DNA from: Flavobacteriaceae bacterium
GTDB lineage: Bacteria > Bacteroidota > Bacteroidia > Flavobacteriales > Flavobacteriaceae
Assembly: GCA_002862805.1 (NCBI GenBank)
Contig: PKEA01000062.1
Span: 1 to 64,000, forward strand
Direction: 5' to 3'
DNA: 64,000 bases
Numbering within the stretch: position 1 is the first letter of the stretch; every line of letters begins with the position of its first letter. The notes under the pieces were generated by a model that made no database searches, had not been told where the DNA came from, and saw nothing but the letters and a program-made list of their open reading frames with translations. The translations under genes were made by a program, and so were the position numbers. Shown here piece by piece: positions 44,986-53,507 of the stretch.

Positions 44986-45291
44986 ATGAAAAGAATTATT
45001 GTTGATTACGCAAAATTAACAAATGAAATCTTAACCTTGCTAGTTGAGAAGTTTCCTGATGGATATGAAGATTCAGATATCATACGATTCAAGAACATTA
45101 AAAATGAAACAGTTGAGGCTGTTGAAGTACGTACTGAAGACACTATTTTTCTAGTAAAAGTAAGTACCAAATTAGCTGACAGAATAGAAAACTACGAAGA
45201 TGATGAAGATGATGATAACACAGGTGATGACTCATTAGACTCTTTAAATGATTTAGAGATTGCTGATGAATCTGATTCTGATGAAGATTAA
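44986..45291 (+). CDS. small acidic-tailed protein of unknown function
   Basis: This 101-residue protein has a compact N-terminal domain (MKRIIVDYAKLTNEILTLLV, VEVRTEDTIFLVKVSTKLAD). The last 35 residues are almost all Asp/Glu/Ser (from DDEDDDN to DESDSDED). I do not recognise the family beyond similar hypothetical proteins of Bacteroidetes. The acidic tail could mimic nucleic acid or bind basic proteins. It stands alone and ends at a strong terminator. Confidence 0.75.
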   Translation: MKRIIVDYAKLTNEILTLLVEKFPDGYEDSDIIRFKNIKNETVEAVEVRTEDTIFLVKVSTKLADRIENYEDDEDDDNTGDDSLDSLNDLEIADESDSDED

Positions 45292-45295
45292 AAAT

Positions 45296-45330
45296 AAAAA
45301 AGCTCCAATTTATTGGAGCTTTTTTATTTT
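45296..45330. terminator. bidirectional terminator
   Basis: The hairpin AAAAAGCTCCAA-TTTA-TTGGAGCTTTTT lies between the acidic protein gene and the convergent DinB gene. Confidence 0.92.
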
Positions 45331-45841
45331 ACAAATATCTTTCCTTAATAATATCTAAATGATGCTTTTCGTGGCCTTGAATAATAACACCAAGTGCTCT
45401 AACAGACACCGAAGAATTTGATGCTATACCAAGTCTTTTCATTTGTTCACTTGAAAAACTTTTAAAAAGGCATATAGTAGAGTTTCTTACCATTTTATAT
45501 TCTTCAATTAAGCTTGAAGTACTCCTCTCACCTGCCAAAGCTTCAATAACATAATCATTTTCTTCAAAACCAGGTAAATCAGTTTTATCATTTCTTGCAA
45601 TTCTAAGCGCCCTATATGCAAATATCCTTTCAGTGTCAATTAAATGTAAAAAAATATCCTTAACCGTCCATTTTCCCTCAGAATAACGATAATTTAGTTT
45701 ATCTCTGGGTATAGTTTTGAAAAATTCTACAACAAGAGTTGATTGTTGTATTAAACCATCAATTATTGACAAATGATTATTTGCAATTGTTACATAGTTC
45801 GCATAAAATGGAGCAAACTCATTTTCATTAAATTCTATCAT
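45329..45841 (-). CDS. DinB-family protein
   Basis: This 170-residue four-helix bundle of the DinB/YfiT superfamily is usually a metal-dependent protein of thiol transfer or unknown role. The likely metal histidines are in DIFLHLIDTERIFAYR and, near the end, QGHEKHHLDIIKERYL. Helices are FYANYVTIANNHLSIIDGLIQ and STSSLIEEYKMVRNST. Its stop codon region lies in the terminator hairpin. There is no informative operon context: a terminator separates it from the Lrp gene. Confidence 0.9.
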   Translation of the reverse strand: MIEFNENEFAPFYANYVTIANNHLSIIDGLIQQSTLVVEFFKTIPRDKLNYRYSEGKWTVKDIFLHLIDTERIFAYRALRIARNDKTDLPGFEENDYVIEALAGERSTSSLIEEYKMVRNSTICLFKSFSSEQMKRLGIASNSSVSVRALGVIIQGHEKHHLDIIKERYL

Positions 45842-45858
45842 AATTATAAATATAATAA

Positions 45859-45883
45859 AAAATCCCGGGAATACCGGGATTTT
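45859..45883 (-). terminator. terminator of the Lrp-type gene
   Basis: The hairpin AAAATCCCGG-GAATA-CCGGGATTTT lies just past the stop of the gene at 45888-46367, on the minus strand. Confidence 0.88.
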
Positions 45884-45887
45884 ACAA

Positions 45888-46367
45888 TTACATTTCTTTA
45901 AAAATGGTATGCATTAACCTTTTTTTATCGTTTATGCTCTCTTCAAGTGATATCATTGTTTCTGTTCTATAAACACCTTCAATATCATCAATCATGAAAA
46001 TAACTTCTTTTGCATGTTTTGTATCTCTTGCTCTAATTTTACAGAAAATATTAAATTTACCTGTTGTTATGTGAGCAACTGTTACATACGGTATTTGATC
46101 AATCCTTTCTAATACAAATTTTGTTTGTGACGTATTGTGCAAGAAAACACCAACATAAGCTATAAAAGAATAACCTAATTTTTCATAATCTAAAGTTAAC
46201 GAAGAGCCTTGAATAATTCCAGCTTCTTCCATTTTTTTTACTCTAACATGTACAGTTCCTGCAGAAATAAGCAATTTTTTTGCAATATCCGTAAAAGGAA
46301 CTCTTGTGTTATCAATTAACATGTCTAAAATTTGATGATCCACTTCATCTAATCGAAACTTACTCAT
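45888..46367 (-). CDS. Lrp/AsnC-family transcriptional regulator
   Basis: This 159-residue regulator has an N-terminal winged helix (LDEVDHQILDMLIDNTRVPFTDIAKKLLISAGTVHVRVKKM) and a C-terminal RAM ligand domain (AYVGVFLHNTSQTKFVLERIDQIPYVTVAHITTGKFNIFCKI). These proteins form octameric rings that respond to amino acids or related small molecules. In this family the genes controlled often relate to amino acid use; the M14 peptidase next to it, on the same strand, is possible but unproven. Confidence 0.95.
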   Translation of the reverse strand: MSKFRLDEVDHQILDMLIDNTRVPFTDIAKKLLISAGTVHVRVKKMEEAGIIQGSSLTLDYEKLGYSFIAYVGVFLHNTSQTKFVLERIDQIPYVTVAHITTGKFNIFCKIRARDTKHAKEVIFMIDDIEGVYRTETMISLEESINDKKRLMHTIFKEM

Positions 46368-46417
46368 AAAGTATAAAATAATAAATATTTAAAATTCTAA
46401 TTGAAAGTGCAAATTTA

Positions 46418-47569
46418 TTAAAGAATTAATAATCCATTACTATATTTTAACAAATTATTTAGATAAAAATCCGCTTTTTCTTGTTTTTTTGGTAAATTTC
46501 CATATGAAGAACTAAAAAACATTCCTTCACAATCATATTCAACATGTCCATAAGAATTTTCTAAATTATCTATTTGTGTTATTTCTGCTACAAAATCAAT
46601 CTTTCCATTTACTAACACTTCTTTATATTGCGCTGCAAAGTTAATTAATTTTTCTTCTGAATTCTTAATAATTTTGACGTTTTTGTAAATAAAATCGAAA
46701 TAATTCTTAATGTTTTGAGGTATTATTAAATATTCTTTAATTTCAGAGTCAAAATTAGTTTCCCTACTTACTCCTAACAAAGAAGAAATTAACGATATGA
46801 ATACAAATTTTCTAACTTCATCTCTTTGATAATCATTTGCATAATGTCCTGCCTCAAATAAAATCGTTGGTGTTCCTTGAGATGTAAAGTAATCTCCAAT
46901 ACAGTTTATATTAAAAGCATCATCAAACCTTCCTATTTGATTAGGAATAACCAATTGCAATTCCTTATTAATCATATTAATGATTTTAATAGCTTTAAAA
47001 CGAGTTTCGTTAAAATCACACTCAACATTATAAGAAGGTGCTAAAAAAGACATTGTAGCAGGTAATTTAGTACCTTCAGTACCAAATATAGTGCGCTGAT
47101 CATGTAAATTATAGCAATAATCTGGATTAAAACTAAGATATAATTCTCTTAACAACTTACTTTCAGGTTGTGTAATGTTAAATGCATCTCTATTTAAGTC
47201 AATTTCATTAGCATTAACCCTTGTATAAGCTTCTGCTCCATCAGGATTTAAAATAGGAATACATAATAAAGTATATTTTTCTTTAATTTTTAATACTAAT
47301 TCATCATCAGAATTCAAGAAATTAAAAAAATCCAACAATCCTTTTGTTGTTGTAGATTCATTCCCGTGCATTTGAGACCACATGAATATTTTGATTTTTC
47401 CTGTTCCAAATTGAACGCTGTAGATATTTTTATCTTGAACTGATTTTCCTTCAATTGAAATTTTAAAATTGGAATTTAATAAGCTTAATTCATTTTCAAT
47501 ATGAGAATTTGTAACATATCGTCCTGATAAATTCTTGTTTAAATATTCGTTGGCTAATTGCAAAAACAT
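46418..47569 (-). CDS. M14-family zinc carboxypeptidase-like protein
   Basis: This 383-residue protein is of the M14 peptidase family. Zinc ligands are HxxE in WSQMHGNESTTT, with the third His in YNLHDQRTIFG. Substrate-site residues lie in NPDGAEAYTRVNANEIDLNRDA, and the catalytic Glu is in TPTILFEAGHYAND. No signal peptide is visible, so it may be cytosolic and act on a small peptide or amide. Two of six TTTACA-NN-TGTAAA palindromes are within 55 bases upstream of its start, and the divergent gene is an XRE-type regulator, so repression by that protein is likely. Confidence 0.9.
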   Translation of the reverse strand: MFLQLANEYLNKNLSGRYVTNSHIENELSLLNSNFKISIEGKSVQDKNIYSVQFGTGKIKIFMWSQMHGNESTTTKGLLDFFNFLNSDDELVLKIKEKYTLLCIPILNPDGAEAYTRVNANEIDLNRDAFNITQPESKLLRELYLSFNPDYCYNLHDQRTIFGTEGTKLPATMSFLAPSYNVECDFNETRFKAIKIINMINKELQLVIPNQIGRFDDAFNINCIGDYFTSQGTPTILFEAGHYANDYQRDEVRKFVFISLISSLLGVSRETNFDSEIKEYLIIPQNIKNYFDFIYKNVKIIKNSEEKLINFAAQYKEVLVNGKIDFVAEITQIDNLENSYGHVEYDCEGMFFSSSYGNLPKKQEKADFYLNNLLKYSNGLLIL

Positions 47570-47584
47570 ACTCTATATTATTAT

Positions 47585-47880
47585 GTTACAAATGTAAACA
47601 ACTATCTATTTACAAATGTAAACAAATAAATGTACTGTTTTATTTACTTTTGTAAACACGTTACCATTACGTATTAGCATCTTTACCTATTTGTACAATT
47701 ACATTTGTAATACAAAATATTATCACTATAGATATTATTAAAAATCAGTTAGTTATATATCCTTATATAAAGTAAACTATTAATCATTTAGTCTATTTAT
47801 ATAAGTTTTATTGTTTATTTGAAAACTTATATTTACATTTGTAAACCTTAATTTGAATAATTATAATTTACAATGGTAAA
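47585..47880. promoter_or_regulatory. operator array: six TTTACA-NN-TGTAAA palindromes in the divergent gap
   Basis: The 303-base gap between the M14 and XRE genes carries six near-copies of one 14-base palindrome: 47585-47598, 47609-47622, 47643-47656, 47698-47711, 47832-47845 and 47867-47880. Arms are TTTACA and TGTAAA with AA or TT between; three have one or two arm changes. Two sites flank the M14 start and two the XRE start, the last overlapping its ATG. They are most likely binding sites of the XRE protein. Nothing else was recognised in the gap, which is otherwise AT-rich. Confidence 0.75.
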
Positions 47881-48352
47881 CACAGATGATTTCATTAAAC
47901 GACTAGAAGAAATACTAGAATACTACGGTTTATCTGCTTCTGGATTTGCAGATAAGATTAGTGTACAACGTTCTAGTTTGTCTCACCTACTCTCTGGAAG
48001 AAACAAACCGAGTTTAGATTTCATTATGAAAATTATTGAAGAATTTCCAGAAGTAGATTTATATTGGATTTTAAATGGGAAAGGAACATTTCCGAAATCA
48101 GAACATAAAATAATTGAAAATAGTTCTCCTACTCCAATTTCTAAAACTGAAAATATTGTAGAAAAATCAAATGCTTCAAATTCGGATTTATTTTCTCAAA
48201 ATATAGAAAGTGAAAATACTGCCGTAAAAAATAATTTAGAAGAAAAAAAATCAAATACGCAGAATTTTCCACAAACACAAAATTCGTCCAATATTGAACG
48301 AATTGTTATTTTTTATAAAAATGGAAGTTTTAAAGAATATCACCCTGAATAA
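47873..48352 (+). CDS. XRE-type helix-turn-helix regulator
   Basis: This 159-residue protein has an N-terminal HTH domain (about 5-70; LEEILEYYGLSASGFADKISVQRSSLSHLLSGRNKPSLDFIMKIIE, then VDLYWILNGKGTFP). A long Ser/Asn-rich linker follows (about 80-140), and the short conserved end is IVIFYKNGSFKEYHPE. Similar one-HTH proteins are widespread in Flavobacteria. Its ATG lies inside the sixth operator palindrome, so strong autorepression would be expected if it binds those sites. A terminator follows 10 bases after the stop. Confidence 0.9.
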   Translation: MVNTDDFIKRLEEILEYYGLSASGFADKISVQRSSLSHLLSGRNKPSLDFIMKIIEEFPEVDLYWILNGKGTFPKSEHKIIENSSPTPISKTENIVEKSNASNSDLFSQNIESENTAVKNNLEEKKSNTQNFPQTQNSSNIERIVIFYKNGSFKEYHPE

Positions 48353-48361
48353 TCTCTAAAA

Positions 48362-48397
48362 AAAAACGCTCTACTATATAATTAGTAAAGCGTTTTA
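48362..48397. terminator. bidirectional terminator
   Basis: An imperfect hairpin pairs AAAACGCT-TACTA with TAGTA-AGCGTTTT, between the XRE gene and the convergent lipoprotein gene. Confidence 0.82.
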
Positions 48398-48417
48398 AAT
48401 TCTACTTTAAGAATAAT

Positions 48418-49425
48418 TTATTTTCGAAGTAAGTAAACTGCTGCAACTCCTGCTTCTGCTCTAGAATCAACTGGAGCAACATCACCAGATGCAGTTGGGA
48501 TATTAAAAGTTAACACTTTACCACCACCATTAGCTCTTTCTGCTACATAAATTACATTTGTTACATAATCGTAAGCAACATCAACCGGATTTCCTAAAGT
48601 TGAGCTCGCTCCATAGATTCTTTTTTGGTTACTCATAGCAATAGTTCCCATATTTGAAGTAGAATTAAGTACAGTTGTAAAATTATTTATCACAATTAGG
48701 CCTCCGTCAGTTGCATCAGCAGCACTTGCAACGTCTGTTAAAATCATTACATCATCATTTGCAGAATAAGTAATTCCATGAGTACGTGTTAAACCTTCAA
48801 TAGTTACACGTTTAGTTGGCATAATAGTTCCAGAAGCTAATGAGAAAAAATTCTCAAAAACCAATATATCGCTAGTTAAATCGGCAACAGCATATAAAGT
48901 TGTTCCTTCAGCGTGAATTCCCCAAATTTTAAAATCTAAAGTATATTCGTTTATTAAATTATAACCTGATGTTGTTTTTTGATAAACAAGAAATTTATTT
49001 GTATCGTTATTAATAGTTGCTTGATCTTGAGTAACAATTATTTTATCTCCAGAAATAGCAATTTCTCTAGCATTTGTAAAATCCATATTCGAACTAAAAT
49101 TAGATAACATTAAATTATCTGTATTGGTTTCAACCCCATTTTTTAGTCCTGAATAAGTTTCTAAACGATTATTTGTTCTTGATGCAAGTATAACTTCATC
49201 AGAAAATGAATTGTAATAAATTCCATCATTATCTGTTCCGTTTACAGAAAATGAAAAAATAGATGAATTTGTTGATAATAAATCAACAAAGGAAATTTTA
49301 CCTGTTGTATTACTTGAAGTAACTAATTTTAATTCAGGATTAGATTGTGATGACATTGAATCATCATCTGTACAAGAAACAGCTATTAATGATAATAAAG
49401 TTCCTAAAGCAAACATTTTTTTCAT
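48418..49425 (-). CDS. beta-propeller-like lipoprotein, unknown function
   Basis: This 335-residue lipoprotein has the leader MKKMFALGTLLSLIAVSC followed by an acidic stretch (TDDDS). The body shows repeated strand patterns with NHL/propeller-like phrases (GIYYNSFSDEVILASR, IWGIHAEGTTLYAVADLTSDILVF, THGITYSANDDVMILTD, NPVDVAYDYVTNVIYVAERANGGG). No catalytic motif is evident. It stands alone with a terminator downstream. It is probably surface-exposed and binds protein or sugar; this is inference from fold. Confidence 0.82.
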   Translation of the reverse strand: MKKMFALGTLLSLIAVSCTDDDSMSSQSNPELKLVTSSNTTGKISFVDLLSTNSSIFSFSVNGTDNDGIYYNSFSDEVILASRTNNRLETYSGLKNGVETNTDNLMLSNFSSNMDFTNAREIAISGDKIIVTQDQATINNDTNKFLVYQKTTSGYNLINEYTLDFKIWGIHAEGTTLYAVADLTSDILVFENFFSLASGTIMPTKRVTIEGLTRTHGITYSANDDVMILTDVASAADATDGGLIVINNFTTVLNSTSNMGTIAMSNQKRIYGASSTLGNPVDVAYDYVTNVIYVAERANGGGKVLTFNIPTASGDVAPVDSRAEAGVAAVYLLRK

Positions 49426-49498
49426 AATTTAAGTTTTTTAGATTGTTATTAAAAACTCATTTACGAGAAAAATGAAATCTTGGTTTTAAAATTTATAA

Positions 49499-50056
49499 TT
49501 ATTTTTTTGGAACATAACTATTTTCTGGAATTTTACCAATAACACCTTTAAAATTGGCTTGTAATAGTGGTAAATCTTTTTCAATATCTCCTGTTGGATA
49601 AAAGGGTTTGTGATAAACTACTTCTTTATTAGCATAATCAAAAGCTACAGGAACAATTGGTACATTTGCTTTTAAAGCTATGTAATAAAAACCTGTTTTC
49701 CATTCTTCTACTTTTTTACGAGTTCCTTCAGGAGCAATGGCTAATCTAAACACTTCATTTTCTTCAAAAATTTTAGCAATAGCATCTACTTTATTTTCCT
49801 TTTTTTGTCGGTTTAAAGCTTTTCCGCCTGTCCATTTAAAAAAATATCCAAATGGAAAAACAAATAATTCTTTTTTGGCAACATAATTAATATCTAATTC
49901 TAAAATAGCTCTAGAAAAAATACCCAAGAAAAAATCCCACCAACTTGTGTGAGGTACTGCAATAACAATACATTTAGTAATATTTTTTTCAATAGTTCCT
50001 ACAACCTTCCAACCAAGCAGTTTGCAAAAGATTAAAGTATATATGTATTTTTTCAT
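49499..50056 (-). CDS. 1-acyl-glycerol-3-phosphate acyltransferase-like protein
   Basis: This 185-residue PlsC-superfamily acyltransferase has the HX4D catalytic motif in VPHTSWWDFFLG, the lysine/arginine region FVFPFGYFFKWTGGKALNRQ and the phosphate-binding APEGTRKKVEEWKTGFYYIA. It is shorter than typical PlsC and lacks the N-terminal TM pair, so it may be a lysophospholipid or other acyl-acceptor enzyme at the membrane face. It diverges from the spermidine-synthase-like gene with a 56-base gap. Confidence 0.9.
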   Translation of the reverse strand: MKKYIYTLIFCKLLGWKVVGTIEKNITKCIVIAVPHTSWWDFFLGIFSRAILELDINYVAKKELFVFPFGYFFKWTGGKALNRQKKENKVDAIAKIFEENEVFRLAIAPEGTRKKVEEWKTGFYYIALKANVPIVPVAFDYANKEVVYHKPFYPTGDIEKDLPLLQANFKGVIGKIPENSYVPKK

Positions 50057-50112
50057 TTTGTTCTTTTAATTGGTGTAAAAATAGAATTATATTTACAAAT
50101 AGAAAAAATACA

Positions 50113-50778
50113 ATGCTTAAAAAGTGGTTAAGTTATATACTTCCTATTACTATATATGAGAAAAAATCTCAAATAAGTAAGAATTTAGAAGTAACCTGGA
50201 ATAATGGCAAATTGGTCATTGATTCTGAAAACACGAATTATTCATACGGAAGTCTGCAAAAAGTACTACGTAACGGATTGTATTCTATTGGTAAAGAAAG
50301 AATTCAAAACATGAATTCTATTTTAGTTCTTGGTGTTGCTGGCGGAAGTGTAATTAAAACGCTTGTGGATGAATTTCAATTCAAAGGTAAAATTACTGGA
50401 GTTGAAATTGATGAAGAAATTACTACTATTGCAAACCAATATTTTAAATTGAATGAAATAACGAACTACACTCCTATTATTGCCGATGCAAATGAATTTG
50501 TTAAAAGTACAACTGAAAATTTTGATTTAATTATCATTGATATTTTTCAGGATGCAACTATGCCCGACTTTTTATTTAAAAATGAATTTATCAATAATAC
50601 TAAACAATTGCTTCAAATTAATGGATTTATTTTATTTAATACTATGAACTTAGATGAAAAAGGAATTGATAAAAACAAACAGTTCATCGGTGCTTTTGAA
50701 ACCTCAAGTTATATAATTAAAGAGTTTAAAAATATTGAAGTTTTTAATGAGTTGATTTTGGTTGAAAAGATTGATTAG
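50113..50778 (+). CDS. spermidine synthase-like SAM-binding protein
   Basis: This 221-residue Rossmann-fold protein has the nucleotide motif ILVLGVAGGSVIKTL, the acidic ribose ligand in ITGVEIDEEITTIA, DANEF and LIIIDIFQDATMPDFLF. It resembles the catalytic domain of spermidine synthases, but the N-terminal beta domain is reduced to about 70 residues. With the decarboxylase and deoxyhypusine-synthase-like genes 6 kb away it could be part of polyamine metabolism, or it may be a methyltransferase; the motifs do not decide. Confidence 0.75.
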   Translation: MLKKWLSYILPITIYEKKSQISKNLEVTWNNGKLVIDSENTNYSYGSLQKVLRNGLYSIGKERIQNMNSILVLGVAGGSVIKTLVDEFQFKGKITGVEIDEEITTIANQYFKLNEITNYTPIIADANEFVKSTTENFDLIIIDIFQDATMPDFLFKNEFINNTKQLLQINGFILFNTMNLDEKGIDKNKQFIGAFETSSYIIKEFKNIEVFNELILVEKID

Positions 50779-50780
50779 AA

Positions 50781-51458
50781 TTATAAATTTAGTCTTTCTA
50801 TTTTATTAGTTATAGAAAATTCTTTCATTTCGTTTTCTAAATTAGTAAAATCTTCTTTTTTAATTTTTTTAGTGATTTCACCTTTTTTCAGAACTAAAAT
50901 TTCATCACAATTATCATTTAAAGTCGAAAAAATATGTGAAGAAATAATAACAGTTTTATTTAGTCTTTTTAATTCATGAATAATTGCCGTAATAATCATA
51001 TTACTTTGAATATCAACACCATTAAAAGGTTCGTCTAAAATAAATAATTCGTTTTTTTGAAGTAAAATTGAAGTTAACGCTAATTTTTTCTTCATTCCGG
51101 TAGAATATGTTACTGCATATTGATCTAATGGCAAGTCAAAAATATTTTTATCATCAAAATCTAAATTCTCAACTTTTCGAGCAGTACATAATAATTGTAA
51201 ATATTCTCGACCAGTTATTTTAGAAAAGAAAAATGATTCTGTTTGTAAAAAACCTAATTTCTCTTTCATTATTCCATATTCGCAAGTAACTTCTCCTTGA
51301 AATGATTCTAAACCAGCTAAACATTTAAAAAAAGTTGTCTTTCCTGCTCCGTTTTCACCAACAATTCCATACACTTTTCCTTTTTCGAAGGATAAATTCA
51401 GATTATTAAGAACTTCATTTTTCCCAAAAGACTTTGAAAGGTTTTTAATTTCAATCAT
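50781..51458 (-). CDS. ABC transporter ATP-binding protein
   Basis: This 225-residue ATPase has Walker A GIVGENGAGKTTFF, a degenerate signature YSTGMKKKLALTSILL, Walker B ELFILDEPFNGVD and switch His in TVIISSHIFSTL. It matches exporters of the CcmA/antibiotic type, with a separate membrane partner. Its start overlaps the stop of the gene at 51455-52375 by 4 bases (ATGA), which is therefore its permease. It is the last gene of a four-gene unit starting at 53479. The substrate is unknown. Confidence 0.94.
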   Translation of the reverse strand: MIEIKNLSKSFGKNEVLNNLNLSFEKGKVYGIVGENGAGKTTFFKCLAGLESFQGEVTCEYGIMKEKLGFLQTESFFFSKITGREYLQLLCTARKVENLDFDDKNIFDLPLDQYAVTYSTGMKKKLALTSILLQKNELFILDEPFNGVDIQSNMIITAIIHELKRLNKTVIISSHIFSTLNDNCDEILVLKKGEITKKIKKEDFTNLENEMKEFSITNKIERLNL

Positions 51459-52375
51459 TTTAAAAAGGTATTTAATTTTTTAACCGATTCAAGATATAAA
51501 TATGGAATAACTAATATTAAAATGGGCGGAAACCAAGCTAAAAAAGCAAGTATTACAACTTCTCTAATGGTTATTTTATCTGGAAAAGCAGCATATTTTG
51601 CTAACATGGCTGTAAGAATAAATAAATAACTCAAACACAAAATCCCTATTATTAATGCGTATTCTGTTGGAAAAAAAATCAACAGATTTATAATTATTGG
51701 CAAACATAATATTGATGAATAAAGTACAATTATTCTAAATTTATACCGAATAAATTCTTTTGAATTCATTGAATAAATCCAAACAAAATAACTGTTTTCT
51801 GGTTCTGTGTAAAAAAGCAAACAGGTAAGTTGAATCAATAAAAAAGAAAAAACTCCTAGTCCGAAATTATCCACTTTTATAGCCATAAAACACAAGAAAA
51901 AAGCAAAAATATTGACTAAAAATGTTTTTCTAAAACCAATGCAAAACTCAAAAGGATATTTATAAAAAGGTGTTTTTAGAGTGAATTTAGCCTTGCTATT
52001 AAAATTTACAAAAGCAAACAAAAAACTTATTATTACTAATAAAAAACTGAATATCAATTTTTTATAATAAATCAAAAAAAATAAAAAAGGAATTGCTATT
52101 AGGAAATTTTCTAAAAGTCTAACCTTTATAAAATCTGCTTTTGTAAAAACACTTTTTAAAAAATTAATTTTACTTTCTTGAGCAATTTTAACGATAAAAC
52201 TTAACGAAAGAACTGTATAAATTACAGGAGCATATTCAACATCATTAAATAATTTTATAGACAATTGATAAAATAAAAAAACACTTGCTAAATAAACAAT
52301 CACTGGGTTTATACCAAATTCAATTAAATGACGATTGGTCATTTTGTATTGTAATTTAAAGTATTCTTTTATCAT
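51455..52375 (-). CDS. ABC-type membrane permease, unrecognised family
   Basis: This 306-residue integral membrane protein has about eight TM segments (VIVYLASVFLFYQLSIKLF, FLIAIPFLFFLIYYKK, LIFSFLLVIISFLFAFV, FLVNIFAFFLCFMAI, VILAFLAWFPPILILVIPYLYL and others). It is paired with the ATPase gene by a 4-base overlap. I chose ATG 52375 (MIKEYFKLQYKM) over a TTG at 52384. The N-terminal cytosolic stretch followed by a TM pair is typical of ABC-2 style exporters. Substrate is unknown. Confidence 0.85.
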   Translation of the reverse strand: MIKEYFKLQYKMTNRHLIEFGINPVIVYLASVFLFYQLSIKLFNDVEYAPVIYTVLSLSFIVKIAQESKINFLKSVFTKADFIKVRLLENFLIAIPFLFFLIYYKKLIFSFLLVIISFLFAFVNFNSKAKFTLKTPFYKYPFEFCIGFRKTFLVNIFAFFLCFMAIKVDNFGLGVFSFLLIQLTCLLFYTEPENSYFVWIYSMNSKEFIRYKFRIIVLYSSILCLPIIINLLIFFPTEYALIIGILCLSYLFILTAMLAKYAAFPDKITIREVVILAFLAWFPPILILVIPYLYLESVKKLNTFLK

Positions 52376-52386
52376 TTTTTTCAATT

Positions 52387-52854
52387 TTAAATTTCTGCTT
52401 TTTTATAAAACGAATAAAATAGAAAACTTACAATTATTAATCTAACATAAGTAATTATTGGCTTTAAAGTCATTCCGAAAGTATATTTCATATAAAAATC
52501 GGTTTGATTTACCCAACTTTCAAAATAATTTTCTACAATGTATGCACCAACATATAAAGTGAATAAATATTGAAATATTTGAGTAATGATATAAAGAATA
52601 ATAAAAAACTTTATCCATTTTAAATAATCAACATTCGGTTTAATTATCTTTAGGAAGAAATAAAAAGGTAAAATATTTGAAATATTGAAAAGTATATCGG
52701 TAAACCAAAACTTAAATTTATTATCAAAATTTGTTAGAATAAGTAGATTTTCAAACAAAATTTCAACAGAATATGCAAAACCAGAAATAGCTAACCAAGC
52801 AGATAATCCAAATGCAACTAAGAGATAATCTTTTTTAAGATAATTATTTTCCAT
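52387..52854 (-). CDS. small integral membrane protein of the ABC operon
   Basis: This 155-residue protein has four TM helices (YLLVAFGLSAWLAISGFAYSVEIL, ILFNISNILPFYFFLKII, WIKFFIILYIITQIFQYLFTLYVGAYIV, and a last VRLIIVSFLFYSFYKKAEI). No family is recognised. It starts inside the lipoprotein gene (11-base overlap) and ends 11 bases before the permease start, so it is translated with them. It could be an accessory subunit of the ABC exporter or an immunity-type protein; neither is shown. Confidence 0.78.
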   Translation of the reverse strand: MENNYLKKDYLLVAFGLSAWLAISGFAYSVEILFENLLILTNFDNKFKFWFTDILFNISNILPFYFFLKIIKPNVDYLKWIKFFIILYIITQIFQYLFTLYVGAYIVENYFESWVNQTDFYMKYTFGMTLKPIITYVRLIIVSFLFYSFYKKAEI

Positions 52855-53479
52855 AATAATTTTTTTCTAAACTTTTCATCGATTTCACTCTTTTACTATA
52901 CAATCTATTTTTCTTAATTTTCCATTTTTCGTTTACAAAATAATAGTAATATCCTTGCTTTTCTAACATTTCAAATTCAAAGAAATTAAGGTTTGATGAT
53001 TTAAAATAATAAATTATATCACTATAGCCAACAAATGAAATTTGAAGTTTTTCAAATTTATTTTTTGAAAATTTTACTACTCCTAAAGAATTTGTAGTTT
53101 TTCCTTCGATAAAATCATTTCCAATAAATGTTACACAATTGGCGCCTTGAATTGGACCATATCTATCAACTATTTTGAATTCAATAGAATCATTAGGCTT
53201 TTCGAGTTCTTTTAATAAAATATATTCTGGTTTTTCATTTGGTTGAATATCACTATTCAGTATTAAATATTTCCCTTCTTTTATCCATTTACCTTTTGTT
53301 TGTCCATTTCCAGCTAATCCGGCATACCAATCAAATATAAAAGTACTATCAGGTTTAATTGTAATTGATTCAAAAACATCATAACCACCATCCCAAGAAT
53401 ATTTTCCATAAATATTATTTCTTTTTAAAGAGCAATTTAAAAATAGTAATGAACTTAAAAATAGTGCAATTGTTTTCAT
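52844..53479 (-). CDS. lipoprotein, first gene of the ABC operon
   Basis: This 211-residue lipoprotein has the leader MKTIALFLSSLLFLNC. Its beta-rich body opens with a lipocalin-like strand set (GKYSWDGGYDVFESITIKPDSTFIFDWY, KGKWIKEGKYLILNS). A carboxypeptidase-regulatory-like part follows (IQGANCVTFIGNDFIEGKTTNSLGVVKF) and the end is basic. No enzyme motif is seen. It overlaps the next gene by 11 bases. Its role with the exporter is unknown. Confidence 0.78.
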   Translation of the reverse strand: MKTIALFLSSLLFLNCSLKRNNIYGKYSWDGGYDVFESITIKPDSTFIFDWYAGLAGNGQTKGKWIKEGKYLILNSDIQPNEKPEYILLKELEKPNDSIEFKIVDRYGPIQGANCVTFIGNDFIEGKTTNSLGVVKFSKNKFEKLQISFVGYSDIIYYFKSSNLNFFEFEMLEKQGYYYYFVNEKWKIKKNRLYSKRVKSMKSLEKNYYGK

Positions 53480-53507
53480 TTTTTATTAACATAATTATTT
53501 TTTAAAC

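Noticed and set aside
47570..47872. CRISPR array in the repeat-rich gap
   Set aside because: The repeats are 14-base palindromes with unequal spacing and no spacer-like units; no cas genes are present. They fit operators.
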